Counted from the first letter of the stretch, positions 34,713 through 42,483 are shown. The stretch: DNA of 64,000 bases from Pseudoruminococcus massiliensis (GCF_900291955.1 NZ_OLMR01000005.1:1-64000), one strand, 5' to 3'. Made by a program: numbers and translations. The notes: generated by a model not told the origin, from the sequence alone.

Positions 34713-35211
34713 GAAAAAGACAGTGATAATAGCCATAATTTCGGTTGTTATCATACTTGCTTTAGGTGTATCAGCATTCTTCATTATTAAATCTATTAAT
34801 AATAAAGAAGAACAAGCTGATTCAAATGGAGTAGTTGGAAAAATATCGGCTGACTGGGACACAGGGCTTGATGAATCAAAAAAATCCACAGAAAGCTCCT
34901 CAAGTGGTACACAAATTCCAGGATATGGTACAGCTGAAATGAAAGCAGGAGATACTCAACTGCATTTAAGCATAGGTAATCCTAAAGAAAATAACTGCGG
35001 ATTTTATGCAACACTCCAGCTTGAAGATGGCACAGTATTGTATAAATCAGAACTTCTAAAGCCGGGATATGGTTTAACAGAAGTTCCACTTCAACAAACT
35101 CTTAAAAAAGGCACATATGACGCAGAAGTTTTTTATGAGTGTGTAACACTTGATGAAGAGCAATCTCCACTTAATTCTGCAAAGTCTAAATTTAAACTGG
35201 TTGTTAATTGA
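34699..35211 (+). CDS. Membrane-tethered extracellular protein (170 aa), function unknown
   Basis: A single N-terminal membrane helix (KKTVIIAIISVVIILALGVS) after a basic cluster, then a Ser-rich linker and a compact beta-rich domain (about 75-170): LHLSIGNPKENNCGFYATL, then LEDGTVLYKSELLKPGYG and LKKGTYDAEVFYECVTLDEE. I have the impression that this domain recurs in Firmicutes surface clusters, but I cannot name a function. TTG 34699 is chosen because AAGGAGG ends seven bases upstream. Overlap with the giant protein's stop suggests translational coupling. It precedes the secreted paralog array. Confidence 0.7.
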   Translation: MKKTKKKTVIIAIISVVIILALGVSAFFIIKSINNKEEQADSNGVVGKISADWDTGLDESKKSTESSSSGTQIPGYGTAEMKAGDTQLHLSIGNPKENNCGFYATLQLEDGTVLYKSELLKPGYGLTEVPLQQTLKKGTYDAEVFYECVTLDEEQSPLNSAKSKFKLVVN

Positions 35212-35249
35212 TATTAACATATATTTTATTTTTGAAAGGATGTTTTATT

Positions 35250-35846
35250 ATGAAAACAAGAAAAATTTTAGCATTATCTATGGCAGTAGCAACAATGGTT
35301 ACCGCGTCAACAGCAGCTTTTGCAGCAGAATTGACTCTAAGTTCTACAACTGGAAATACAGAAGTAACAGCAAATATTCAAGACCCTGGAGCAGTAAATT
35401 ATATTATAACCATTCCTGATAAGGTCGATTTTGGAACTTTGACACAGCCTGAAACCGATACCGATAGTTTTAAAGATGTGAAATTTACTGTTACTGCAAC
35501 AAAAATAGAAAACCTTTCTGATAAAAATCGTGTAGCAGTTGCTGTTAAGGATAAAGATGCAACTGTAGATGACGACCAATTTTACATAACTCAAAAGACT
35601 TCACCTAACACAAAACTTATGTACTTAGTATATGATACAGATACAATAGGAGAAAGTGATAATCATTTGGCTGAGGGTGTAATGGGTAATGACGGATATG
35701 ACTTTGCATACTTTAAAAATCAAGGACAAATTGCAGCAGGAACAATCAGACTTAATCAAAAGCAACTTTATGGCAAGAATATAGCTGAAATTGCAGGCGA
35801 TTATAGTGGAACTATGGTATTCACTTCTTCAATACTTACATTTTAA
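35250..35846 (+). CDS. Small secreted surface protein, type A copy 1 (198 aa)
   Basis: Signal peptide MKTRKILALSMAVATMVTAS with cleavage after AAFA, then the motif TGNTEVTANIQ, YIITIPDKVDFGTL, a variable centre and the end IAGDYSGTMVFTSSI. The alternating pattern predicts an all-beta domain of about 170 residues. It somewhat resembles WxL-like or pilin-like surface domains but lacks a WxL motif, sorting signal and membrane helix, so it is probably released or bound to a partner. The start is ATG 35250 after GAAAGGATG. It shares its middle (FTVTATKIENLSD) with copy 2 of type A at 36530. It is the first of four tandem paralogs downstream of the giant anchored protein. Confidence 0.75.
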   Translation: MKTRKILALSMAVATMVTASTAAFAAELTLSSTTGNTEVTANIQDPGAVNYIITIPDKVDFGTLTQPETDTDSFKDVKFTVTATKIENLSDKNRVAVAVKDKDATVDDDQFYITQKTSPNTKLMYLVYDTDTIGESDNHLAEGVMGNDGYDFAYFKNQGQIAAGTIRLNQKQLYGKNIAEIAGDYSGTMVFTSSILTF

Positions 35847-35888
35847 ATAAATAAAATTATATTTTTATATCAAAAGGGGTGAGTCATT

Positions 35889-36488
35889 ATGAAAACAAGA
35901 AAAATTTTAGCATTATCTATGGCAGTAGCAACAATGGTTACCGCATCAACAGCAGCTTTTGCAGCAGAATTGACTCCAAGTTCTACAACTGGAAATACAG
36001 AAGTAACAGCAAATATTCAAGCTTCTGGAGAAATAAGTTATGTTATAACCATTCCTGATAAGGTTGACTTCGGAACTTTAACACCGCCTGAAACTGATAC
36101 TGATAGCTTTAAAGATGTACCTTATGAAGTTACAGCAGTGAATATAGAGGGTCTTTCTGAAGATCAATATGTATTGATTCGTCTTAAGGACAAGGATGCA
36201 ACTGAAGAGGATAGCCAATTCTATTTAACTCAGAAAACATCACCTAATACAAAATTCATATATGATGTATACAATATTTCTCCTATAGAGAATCATTATA
36301 GTCCTTTGGCTTCTGTTTCGATGACAGAACCTAACGGATATTTTCTTGTAGCTTTTGATAAGATAGGTGCAAAAACCACTGGAACACTCAGATTTAACCA
36401 AAAGCAACTCTATGGAAAGGATATATCTGAAATAGCCGGCGATTATAGTGGAACTATGGTATTTACTTCTTCAATACTTACATTTTAA
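35889..36488 (+). CDS. Small secreted surface protein, type B copy 1 (199 aa)
   Basis: Its signal peptide is identical to that of the previous gene. The mature part has TGNTEVTANIQASGEISYV, then ITIPDKVDFGTLTPPETDTD and a type B middle, YEVTAVNIEGLSEDQYVLIR, followed by the shared QKTSPNTKFIYDVY and the IAGDYSGTMVFTSSI end. The type B middle matches the gene at 37253 far better than either neighbour. The ribosome site AAAAGGGGTG precedes ATG 35889. No catalytic residues or anchor are visible. Function is unknown; exposure at the cell surface is inferred from the signal peptide. Confidence 0.75.
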   Translation: MKTRKILALSMAVATMVTASTAAFAAELTPSSTTGNTEVTANIQASGEISYVITIPDKVDFGTLTPPETDTDSFKDVPYEVTAVNIEGLSEDQYVLIRLKDKDATEEDSQFYLTQKTSPNTKFIYDVYNISPIENHYSPLASVSMTEPNGYFLVAFDKIGAKTTGTLRFNQKQLYGKDISEIAGDYSGTMVFTSSILTF

Positions 36489-36529
36489 ATAAATAAAATT
36501 ATACTTTTATATTGAAAGGGTGAGTCATT

Positions 36530-37123
36530 ATGAAAGCAAGAAAAATTTTAGCATTATCTATGGCAGTAGCAACAATGGTTACTGCATCAACAGCAGCTTT
36601 TGCAGCAGAATTGACTCCAAGTTCTACAACTGGAAACACGGAAGTAACAGCAAATATTCAAGACCTTGGAGCAGTAAATTATATTATAACCATTCCTGAT
36701 AAGGTCGATTTCGGAACTTTAACACAACCTGAAACCGATATTGATAGTTTTAAAGATTTGAATTTTACTGTTACTGCAACAAAAATAGAAAATCTTTCCG
36801 ATACAGATTATGTAGTAATTCGTGTTAAGAACGAGGGTGCAACAGTAGATGACAGCGCATTCTATTTAACTCAAAAAACATCACCTAATACAAAACTTAC
36901 ATATGATATGTATGATCGCAAAACAATAGTTGATTCTGATATTCCTCTGAATAAGGGTAGAATGGTAAATCCTGATGGGTATTATCTTGGAGACTTTCAG
37001 AATACAGGAGATAGCAAAACTGGAACACTCAGACTTAATCAGAAGCAGCTTTATGGTAAAGATATAGCTGAAATTGCAGGCGATTATAGTGGAACTATAG
37101 TATTTACTTCTTCAATAATCTAA
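36530..37123 (+). CDS. Small secreted surface protein, type A copy 2 (197 aa)
   Basis: Same signal peptide and framework as its neighbours. Its middle is FTVTATKIENLSDTDYVVIR, as in the 35250 gene. The centre between KTSPNTKLTYDMY and the LNQKQLYGKD block differs from copy 1, so the copies have diverged mainly in one surface-loop segment. It starts after GAAAGGGTGAG. A longer gap (about 130 bases) separates it from the next unit, marking the boundary between the two A-B pairs. Confidence 0.75.
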   Translation: MKARKILALSMAVATMVTASTAAFAAELTPSSTTGNTEVTANIQDLGAVNYIITIPDKVDFGTLTQPETDIDSFKDLNFTVTATKIENLSDTDYVVIRVKNEGATVDDSAFYLTQKTSPNTKLTYDMYDRKTIVDSDIPLNKGRMVNPDGYYLGDFQNTGDSKTGTLRLNQKQLYGKDIAEIAGDYSGTIVFTSSII

Positions 37124-37252
37124 TTAAATATGTAATATTGGTAAAGAATATTGTGAAAATGTCGATAATCATAAAATTTCAGAGTGAAAAACTCTTAATC
37201 AAAGTTAAATCTTCTGAAATTATACTTTTGTATTGAAAGGATGAGCTATACT

Positions 37253-37852
37253 ATGAAAGCAAAAAAGATTTTAGCACTTTCTATGGCAGTAGCAACAATG
37301 GTTACCGCGTCAACAGCAGCTTTCGCAGCAGAATTGACTCCAAAATCTCCAGTCGGAGAAACTGAAATAGCAGCAAATATTCAAGCTTCTGGAGAAATTA
37401 GTTATGTTATAACCATTCCTGATAAGGTTGACTTCGGAACTTTAACACCGCCTGAAACTGATACTGATAGCTTTAAAGATGTACCTTATGAAGTTACAGC
37501 AGTGAATATAGAGGGTCTTTCTGAAAATCAATATGTATTGGTTCGTATTAAAGACAAGGATGCAACTGAAGAGGATGGCAAATTCTATTTAACTCAAAAA
37601 ACATCACCTAATACAAAATTCATATATGATGTATACAATGTTTCTCCTATAGAGGATTATCATAGTCCTTTTGCTGTTGTTCCGATGACAGAACCTAACG
37701 GATATTTTTTTGTAGCTTTTTATAAGGTAGGTGCAAAAACCACAGGAACACTAAGATTTAACCAAAAGCAACTTTATGGCAAGGATATATCCGAAATTGC
37801 AGGCGATTATAGCGGAACTATGATATTTACTTCTTCAATACTTACAGTTTAA
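37253..37852 (+). CDS. Small secreted surface protein, type B copy 2 (199 aa)
   Basis: Signal peptide MKAKKILALSMAVATMVTAS, then SPVGETEIAANIQASGEISY and the type B middle YEVTAVNIEGLSENQYVLVR, nearly identical to the 35889 gene. Differences concentrate at the N-terminus of the mature protein and around VYNVSPIEDYHSPFAVV. It ends IAGDYSGTMIFTSSILTV. I use ATG 37253; the upstream in-frame ATG 37241 lies within the GAAAGG-proximal leader that in the other copies is non-coding. Function is unknown, as for the other members. Confidence 0.75.
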   Translation: MKAKKILALSMAVATMVTASTAAFAAELTPKSPVGETEIAANIQASGEISYVITIPDKVDFGTLTPPETDTDSFKDVPYEVTAVNIEGLSENQYVLVRIKDKDATEEDGKFYLTQKTSPNTKFIYDVYNVSPIEDYHSPFAVVPMTEPNGYFFVAFYKVGAKTTGTLRFNQKQLYGKDISEIAGDYSGTMIFTSSILTV

Positions 37853-37898
37853 ATATAAGAAACAAAATTATACTTTTATATTGAAAGGGTGAGTCATT

Positions 37899-38072
37899 AT
37901 GAAAGCAAGAAAATTTTTAGCACTTTCTATGGCTGTCACGACATTCAAACAAACAGAAGAAGTGATAACAGGAATATTTAGACTAAATCAGAAACAGCTT
38001 TATGGCGAAGACATATCTGAAATAGCAGGTGAATACACTGAAAATATGGTATTTACCTCTTCAATAGTCTAA
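37899..38072 (+). pseudogene. Fifth paralog with in-frame internal deletion (57 aa)
   Basis: It begins MKARKFLALSMAVTTFKQTE and continues directly into IFRLNQKQLYGEDISEIAGE, YTENMVFTSSIV and a stop. The first 14 or so residues of the signal peptide are fused to the last ~40 residues of the family, so roughly 140 codons are missing, apparently by in-frame deletion. The leader and ribosome site (GAAAGGGTGAGTCATT) are intact, so it could still be translated, but the signal peptide is cut short and the domain incomplete. It is most likely a dead copy. Confidence 0.8.
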
Positions 38073-38092
38073 AACAATAGAGATAGTATAAT

Positions 38093-38413
38093 ATGAATAC
38101 AGATATTTTTAAGAAAGTTTTTTGTTTAGTTCTATATTTGTTTCTGATTATAGCATTTTCAATACCTGCGTTTGCAAGATTTGAAGGTAATACAGAGGTT
38201 GTGGCTCATATAGAGGCTGAATCCTCTGAAATATGTAGTTCAAGCCTAGAAAGTTCAGATATTCCAGAAAGCATAATTCCATCTGATAATACGGATAGTG
38301 AAACCGTAAAAACAGGTGATTCATCAGCAGTTTGGATAATTGTTTTAACTATATCTATATCAATGGTTGTAGTTATAATTTCTTTTCGTAATAGAAATAA
38401 AAAATTAAATTAA
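38093..38413 (+). CDS. Small wall-anchored protein with KTGD sorting signal (106 aa)
   Basis: Signal peptide (FCLVLYLFLIIAFSIPAFA), then RFEGNTEVVAHIEAES, which repeats the GNTEV-x-A-x-I motif found at the mature N-terminus of the secreted paralogs. An acidic Ser-rich spacer follows, then TVKTGDSSAVW, a hydrophobic helix and RNRNKK. It therefore looks like the paralogs' N-terminal strand joined to a sortase-type anchor, and could serve as an anchor subunit; that is inference. The ribosome site is weak (GAGATAG). A terminator follows, closing the locus. Confidence 0.65.
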   Translation: MNTDIFKKVFCLVLYLFLIIAFSIPAFARFEGNTEVVAHIEAESSEICSSSLESSDIPESIIPSDNTDSETVKTGDSSAVWIIVLTISISMVVVIISFRNRNKKLN

Positions 38414-38418
38414 ATTTC

Positions 38419-38456
38419 AAAAATCGGCATTGTTTTTTACAGTGCCGATTTTTCTT
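38419..38456 (+). terminator. Terminator closing the surface-protein locus
   Basis: aaaatcggca (38420-38429) pairs with tgccgatttt (38443-38452), followed by TTCTT. Confidence 0.85.
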
Positions 38457-38473
38457 ATTAAGATTAAGCATAA

Positions 38474-38520
38474 GAAAATCACCCCATAATCAGATGAATT
38501 GAATATGAGGTGATTTTTTA
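38474..38520. terminator. Second hairpin, terminator-like
   Basis: aaaatcacc-cat pairs with atg-ggtgatttt with a single bulge around a long loop, ending in a TTTTTT run. Confidence 0.55.
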
Positions 38521-38540
38521 GATTATAAAGTTTAACCTCC

Positions 38541-38843
38541 TTGAAAAATTCTTCAACAGTTGTTACAGCGTGGAGTGGGGAAGAGCTTGTCTGACTTGTA
38601 AGAGTTTTAGATGACAGCGAATTAGTTGCTTATATCCACTATCTTCTTGTGAATCCAAAATATCAAGGTAATGGAATTGCAGCTCATTTAGTTAAGTACA
38701 TAAAAGAAAAATATAAAAACTATCTTTATATAGAACTTATGCCAGAGGAAAAGAAGAATGTGCCGTTTTACGAAAAATATGGCTTTAAGGTTATGGAAGG
38801 CGGTACGGCTATGTTCCTAAGCAATTATAGTGATAAGCATTAA
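38541..38843 (+). pseudogene. GNAT-family acetyltransferase, truncated and with an in-frame stop
   Basis: One frame reads NSSTVVTAWSGEELV, then TGA, then LVRVLDDSELVAYIHYLLVN and PKYQGNGIAAHLVKYIKEKY. The acetyl-CoA binding loop is Q-G-(N/K)-G-I-A, and NVPFYEKYGFKV is the usual GNAT end. The stop sits where a glycine codon (GGA to TGA) is expected, and the N-terminal third of a normal GNAT is missing. A start within the fragment (38649) would lack the fold's first half. I call it a pseudogene. Confidence 0.75.
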
Positions 38844-38848
38844 AGCTA

Positions 38849-39805
38849 TTATAATTCGTTAAATTCATTTAAGAACCATATGTTTTTAACTTCAAAGCTT
38901 TTACCATTTAAATATTCAAGACAGCCTGCATCAGTTGTAAACTTAAATACAAGCTTATATGAATAAAGTGCTTGATACTTATAACCACTTTTGCGGTTGT
39001 ATTCATTTTTGCCATATTTTGAATCGCCAAGCAAAGGGTGTCCTATATAAGCCATATGAGCACGAATCTGATGTGTACGCCCTGTCAGCAAATCGACTTC
39101 AACAAGACTTAAACCATTCCTTTCAGAAAGAACACGATATTTTGTCTTAATTGTCTTTGCACCATCACGAGGTTTATTGCTGATATATACACGATTTTGT
39201 TTTTCATTTTTTTCAAGATAAGCGGTCATTGTGTCAGCCTTTTTTTCAAAATTTCCGACAGCAATACAGAGATATAGCTTAATAAGCTCTCTGTCTTTCA
39301 TTTTTTGATTTAGTATTCGCAAAGCCTCAGCTGTTTTTGCGGCGATTACTATACCGCCTGTGTTGCGGTCAATTCTGTTTACAAGTGCAGGAGCAAAGGA
39401 ATTTTCCAGTTCCGGATTGTATTCTCCCTTTTCATAAAGATAATGCTGTATTCTTGCGAGAGCTGAATCAAAGTGATAGTTTTCGTCAGGGTGGACAATA
39501 AGTCCTGGCTTTTTATCAATAAGCAGAATATTCTCGTCCTCATATACAACATCAAGCTTTAAAGGAGCTTTCATAAAGTCATATTCTGCCTTTTGTGGCT
39601 CGAAAAACTCGTCCTTAATATAAAGAGTAAGAATATCGCCCTCGTTAAGCCTTGAAGAAATTTCACAGCGTTTACCGTTGAGCTTGATATATTTAGTGCG
39701 GATATATTTGTACATAAGAGCCTTTGGCATAGTCTTAAAGCGTTTTGTAAGAAACTTATCAAGACGCTGTCCAGCATCATTTTTACCGATTTCTATTGTT
39801 CTCAT
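38849..39805 (-). CDS. RluA-family 23S rRNA/tRNA pseudouridine synthase (318 aa)
   Basis: Isomerises uridine to pseudouridine in structured RNA. An S4 RNA-binding domain (residues about 8-75, QRLDKFLTKRF ... YIKLNGKRCE) precedes the catalytic domain, whose active-site aspartate is in VNRIDRNTGGIVIAAKT. GRTHQIRAHMAYIGHPLLGD is the conserved C-terminal motif. The canonical HRLDRDTSG is changed to NRIDRNTGG, keeping the aspartate. ATG 39805 follows GAGAGGT and is preferred over the longer 39862 start. It is divergent from proC. Which uridine it modifies cannot be told. Confidence 0.9.
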   Translation of the reverse strand: MRTIEIGKNDAGQRLDKFLTKRFKTMPKALMYKYIRTKYIKLNGKRCEISSRLNEGDILTLYIKDEFFEPQKAEYDFMKAPLKLDVVYEDENILLIDKKPGLIVHPDENYHFDSALARIQHYLYEKGEYNPELENSFAPALVNRIDRNTGGIVIAAKTAEALRILNQKMKDRELIKLYLCIAVGNFEKKADTMTAYLEKNEKQNRVYISNKPRDGAKTIKTKYRVLSERNGLSLVEVDLLTGRTHQIRAHMAYIGHPLLGDSKYGKNEYNRKSGYKYQALYSYKLVFKFTTDAGCLEYLNGKSFEVKNIWFLNEFNEL

Positions 39806-39928
39806 ATTATACCTCTCAAAGTCTTTTGATACGATTATAGCATTTAGGGCAGACAACTGCAAGGCAGTCCTTGATTTTTGCAGATAAATGTATTATCATA
39901 AAGAAAAACAGATTTTGGAGGGCTTATA

Positions 39929-40735
39929 ATGAGTAACAAGAAAATAGGCTTTATCGGTGCAGGAAATATGGCTACTGCAATCATCAATGGAATGATTGGC
40001 AATAAGGCAAAAGAGCCATCTATGATTTATGTATTTGATTTAGATAATGCAAAGCTTGATATTATGAAGCAAAAGGGTGTAAATGCTTGTGCAAGTGCTA
40101 ATGAGGCTGTTGAAAAGAGCGATATTATCGTTCTTGCAGTTAAGCCACAGAACTACGAAGAAGTTCTTCTTGGCATTAAATCAAGCGTAACAGCAGAAAA
40201 GGTTTTCGTAACAATCGCCGCAGGAATTTCTATAAGCTATGTTACAGAAACTCTTGGTGTAAATTGTCCTGCTGTAAGAGTTATGCCAAATACTCCACTC
40301 TTGCTTGGCTATGGTGCAACAGCTATGTGCCGTTCAGAGAATATTTCTGATGAAGACTTTAACGAAATTTATAAGATGTTCTCACTCAGCGGAGAGGTTT
40401 GCCTTTTCTCAGAAAGCAAGATGAATGAGGTTATTTCTATAAACGGCAGTAGCCCAGCATATTTCTATCTTTTTGCTTTAGCAATGAAACAATATGCCGA
40501 GGAGGCTGGCTTTGACGGCGAAACAGCTCTTAAACTCATTGCAAAGACAATGGAGGGCAGTGCTCATATGATTCTTGAGAGTGGAGATTCTCTCGAAACA
40601 CTTATTCAAAAGGTTTCATCAAAGGGTGGCACAACAATAGCTGCACTTGATGTAATGAAGTCAAAAGGTATTCCTGAGGCAATTAAAGAGGGAATGGCAG
40701 CTTGCACAAAGAGAGCTGAAGAATTAGGCAAATAA
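39929..40735 (+). CDS. proC: Pyrroline-5-carboxylate reductase (268 aa)
   Basis: Final step of proline biosynthesis: reduces pyrroline-5-carboxylate with NAD(P)H. N-terminal Rossmann motif GFIGAGNMATAIINGMI; AVKPQNYEEVL; RVMPNTPLLLGYGATAM; and the C-terminal dimerisation helices with SSPAYFYLF and SKGGTTIAALDVM. Length is typical. The start follows GGAGGG. proA and proB are not nearby. It is followed by a 90-base gap containing a notable inverted repeat at the start of the next gene. Confidence 0.95.
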   Translation: MSNKKIGFIGAGNMATAIINGMIGNKAKEPSMIYVFDLDNAKLDIMKQKGVNACASANEAVEKSDIIVLAVKPQNYEEVLLGIKSSVTAEKVFVTIAAGISISYVTETLGVNCPAVRVMPNTPLLLGYGATAMCRSENISDEDFNEIYKMFSLSGEVCLFSESKMNEVISINGSSPAYFYLFALAMKQYAEEAGFDGETALKLIAKTMEGSAHMILESGDSLETLIQKVSSKGGTTIAALDVMKSKGIPEAIKEGMAACTKRAEELGK

Positions 40736-40773
40736 ATCTTTGTAGATATTTTATAGGTCATAAAACATACCCG

Positions 40774-40831
40774 CCCTTCATATTATTTAACGAGATGTAA
40801 AACAGGTAGAGGAGTTAAATAATATGAAGGG
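40774..40831 (+). promoter_or_regulatory. 18-bp perfect inverted repeat enclosing a ribosome binding site and start codon
   Basis: cccttcatattatttaac (40774-40791) is the exact reverse complement of gttaaataatatgaaggg (40814-40831). The 22-base loop carries AGAGGAG, and the ATG of the SpoIIM-like gene (40824-40826) lies within the right arm. If the transcript starts upstream of 40774, the hairpin would bury the start codon. Confidence 0.75.
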
Positions 40832-41474
40832 TATAGTTTTTACAAAGCCAAAATTTTTGAAAAACCTTTTCAGACGCAACAGACCGAAATTTGACATCAG
40901 AAAAAATGCTATGTTTCTGTTGCTGTGCTTATTTTTGCTTGTTGGAGTGATTTTAGGCGTTATCTGTGCAAGAAATGGGGACAAGTCACTTATAGAAAAG
41001 CTTGATTTTCTATTTCTGACAGATTTTGAAAATAAGCGTAATATGGGATTGTTTTCGGTTTTCTCGGCAAGCTTTGCCTCTGGATTTTTACTGTTGCTTG
41101 CGACATTTTTGCTTGGAATTTCCTCGTGGGGCTTTTTTGTCCTGCCTGCCATACCGTTATTTAAAGGCTTTGGTTTTGGAATTTCAACAGGCTATATGTA
41201 TGCCGCATACGGTGCGTCAGGAATTTTCTATAATATTCTTGTTGTACTTCCGGGAGCGTTTATTTCAGCCTTGGTTTTAATTATAATATCAAAAGAAAGC
41301 TTCAGATTTTCGTGGGATATTATGACTTCGTTAATAGGCTATAAATCTGACATTTCTGGAGAATTTCGACTTTACATAATAAGGATATTTTGGGCATTGA
41401 TAATTCTTGCAGGTGCGTCTGTTGTAGATATGCTGTTTTCGCTTGTATTTTCGGGCTTGTTTTCCTTTTCTTGA
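40824..41474 (+). CDS. SpoIIM-like membrane protein (216 aa)
   Basis: Five or so hydrophobic helices with the SpoIIM-family features: an N-terminal helix (MLLLCLFLLVGVILGVI), then FSASFASGFLLLLATFLLG, PLFKGFGFGISTGYMYAAYG and a C-terminal long helix pair. In Bacillus, SpoIIM works with SpoIID and SpoIIP to dissolve septal peptidoglycan and move the membrane during engulfment. Length matches B. subtilis SpoIIM. The start codon lies in a perfect inverted repeat, so translation may be controlled. Assignment rests on the pattern of helices and short motifs. Confidence 0.7.
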   Translation: MKGIVFTKPKFLKNLFRRNRPKFDIRKNAMFLLLCLFLLVGVILGVICARNGDKSLIEKLDFLFLTDFENKRNMGLFSVFSASFASGFLLLLATFLLGISSWGFFVLPAIPLFKGFGFGISTGYMYAAYGASGIFYNILVVLPGAFISALVLIIISKESFRFSWDIMTSLIGYKSDISGEFRLYIIRIFWALIILAGASVVDMLFSLVFSGLFSFS

Positions 41475-41559
41475 AGTGATATAATATAAGATAGTTTGTC
41501 GAATAAGCTTATCTTGACATAGCAGATATCGACAGGACTATTAAAACTCAGGAGAAATA

Positions 41560-42483
41560 ATGATGTCCAATTCTAACAGTAAGCCTGAAAAGAACGGTGC
41601 TTTAATTGATTTTCTTTCTAATGTTTTGACAGGAAATTTTAAAAAGCTTGTTCTTATAAATTTATTGCTCGATATACCGCTTGTAATAATAGCAGGAATC
41701 ATAGCTTTAATATCATATCTGCTCGGTGGAATATATATATTCGTTGTAATGCTTGTTATTCCATTGCTTGCACCATTTTCGGCGGGTGTTTTCTATATAG
41801 TAAGAAATATAGCCAAGGGTGAAAAGATAAAAATTGCAGAGCAATTTAAGCGTGGTGTTAAGGATAATGCGTTTCAGTTTTTTATACAAGGAATAATACA
41901 TTATCTTGTTTTTACTGGCTTTTATGTTGCATTTGAATTTTATCGGAATGACCTTTCAAATCCACTTATAATTTCCGCATTAGTAGCAAGCATAATAGTT
42001 GCACTGATTTACCTTTTTATGACTTTTAATATGGGTATGATGACGGTAACAGTAAAGCTGAAATCAATAGATATTTTCAAAAATTCACTGTTGCTTTCAT
42101 TTATGGCGATAGTTCAGAATGTAAAAACGCTATTAGCAATGTTGTTTATATTTGCATTAATATTTTCTGTAACTATTCTTATTTCTGATATGACTATTGT
42201 TGTTTGTATTCTTGCGGCACTTATACTTATTATTTTGCCAACACTGATTTTTCTTATAATTGGTTATAACTCATATCCTGCAATAAAGGATTTTGTTATT
42301 GATTCTAAAACAGAGAAAAAGCCACAAGAAGAAAAAAAGGTTATGCTTCCACAGCTCACAGCAGAAGAACTTGAGGAATACGCCGAGGGTGACCCAAATG
42401 AATATGTCTATGTAGATGGAAAAATGGTTAAGCGAGCAACTGTTTTGAAAATGCTCGAAAAGCTCAAACAAAATAACGAATAA
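41560..42483 (+). CDS. YesL/DUF624-like membrane protein (307 aa)
   Basis: Six hydrophobic segments in about 225 residues, starting with FLSNVLTGNFKKLVLINLLL and APFSAGVFYIVRNIAKGE, the typical YesL-like opening with a cytoplasmic amphipathic segment. A charged C-terminal tail (about 240-307) contains PQLTAEELEEYAEGDPNEYV and may be cytoplasmic. Function in the family is unknown; some members lie near carbohydrate transport genes, but not here. ATG 41560 (with another ATG at 41563) follows AGGAG. It is convergent with rmuC across a shared terminator. Confidence 0.65.
   Translation: MMSNSNSKPEKNGALIDFLSNVLTGNFKKLVLINLLLDIPLVIIAGIIALISYLLGGIYIFVVMLVIPLLAPFSAGVFYIVRNIAKGEKIKIAEQFKRGVKDNAFQFFIQGIIHYLVFTGFYVAFEFYRNDLSNPLIISALVASIIVALIYLFMTFNMGMMTVTVKLKSIDIFKNSLLLSFMAIVQNVKTLLAMLFIFALIFSVTILISDMTIVVCILAALILIILPTLIFLIIGYNSYPAIKDFVIDSKTEKKPQEEKKVMLPQLTAEELEEYAEGDPNEYVYVDGKMVKRATVLKMLEKLKQNNE

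Larger units (their letters stand above)
35225..38072 (+). repeat. Tandem array of secreted-protein gene duplicates (A-B-A-B plus remnant)
   Basis: Five units of about 600-720 bases each, with nearly identical leader sequence (attatacttttatattgaaagg-like), start context and signal peptide, and a conserved end (LNQKQLYGK ... IAGDYSGT ... FTSSI). Units 1 and 3 share one type of middle region, units 2 and 4 another, and the fifth has lost its middle. Confidence 0.85.

Noticed and set aside
35225-38072. Tandem repeats considered as a CRISPR-like or non-coding array
   Set aside because: Units are 600-720 bases long and are complete protein genes; no short repeat-spacer structure is found anywhere in the window.
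38649-38843. Short GNAT frame as an independent small gene
   Set aside because: It lacks the first half of the fold, and homology continues upstream across an in-frame stop, so it is scored as part of a pseudogene.
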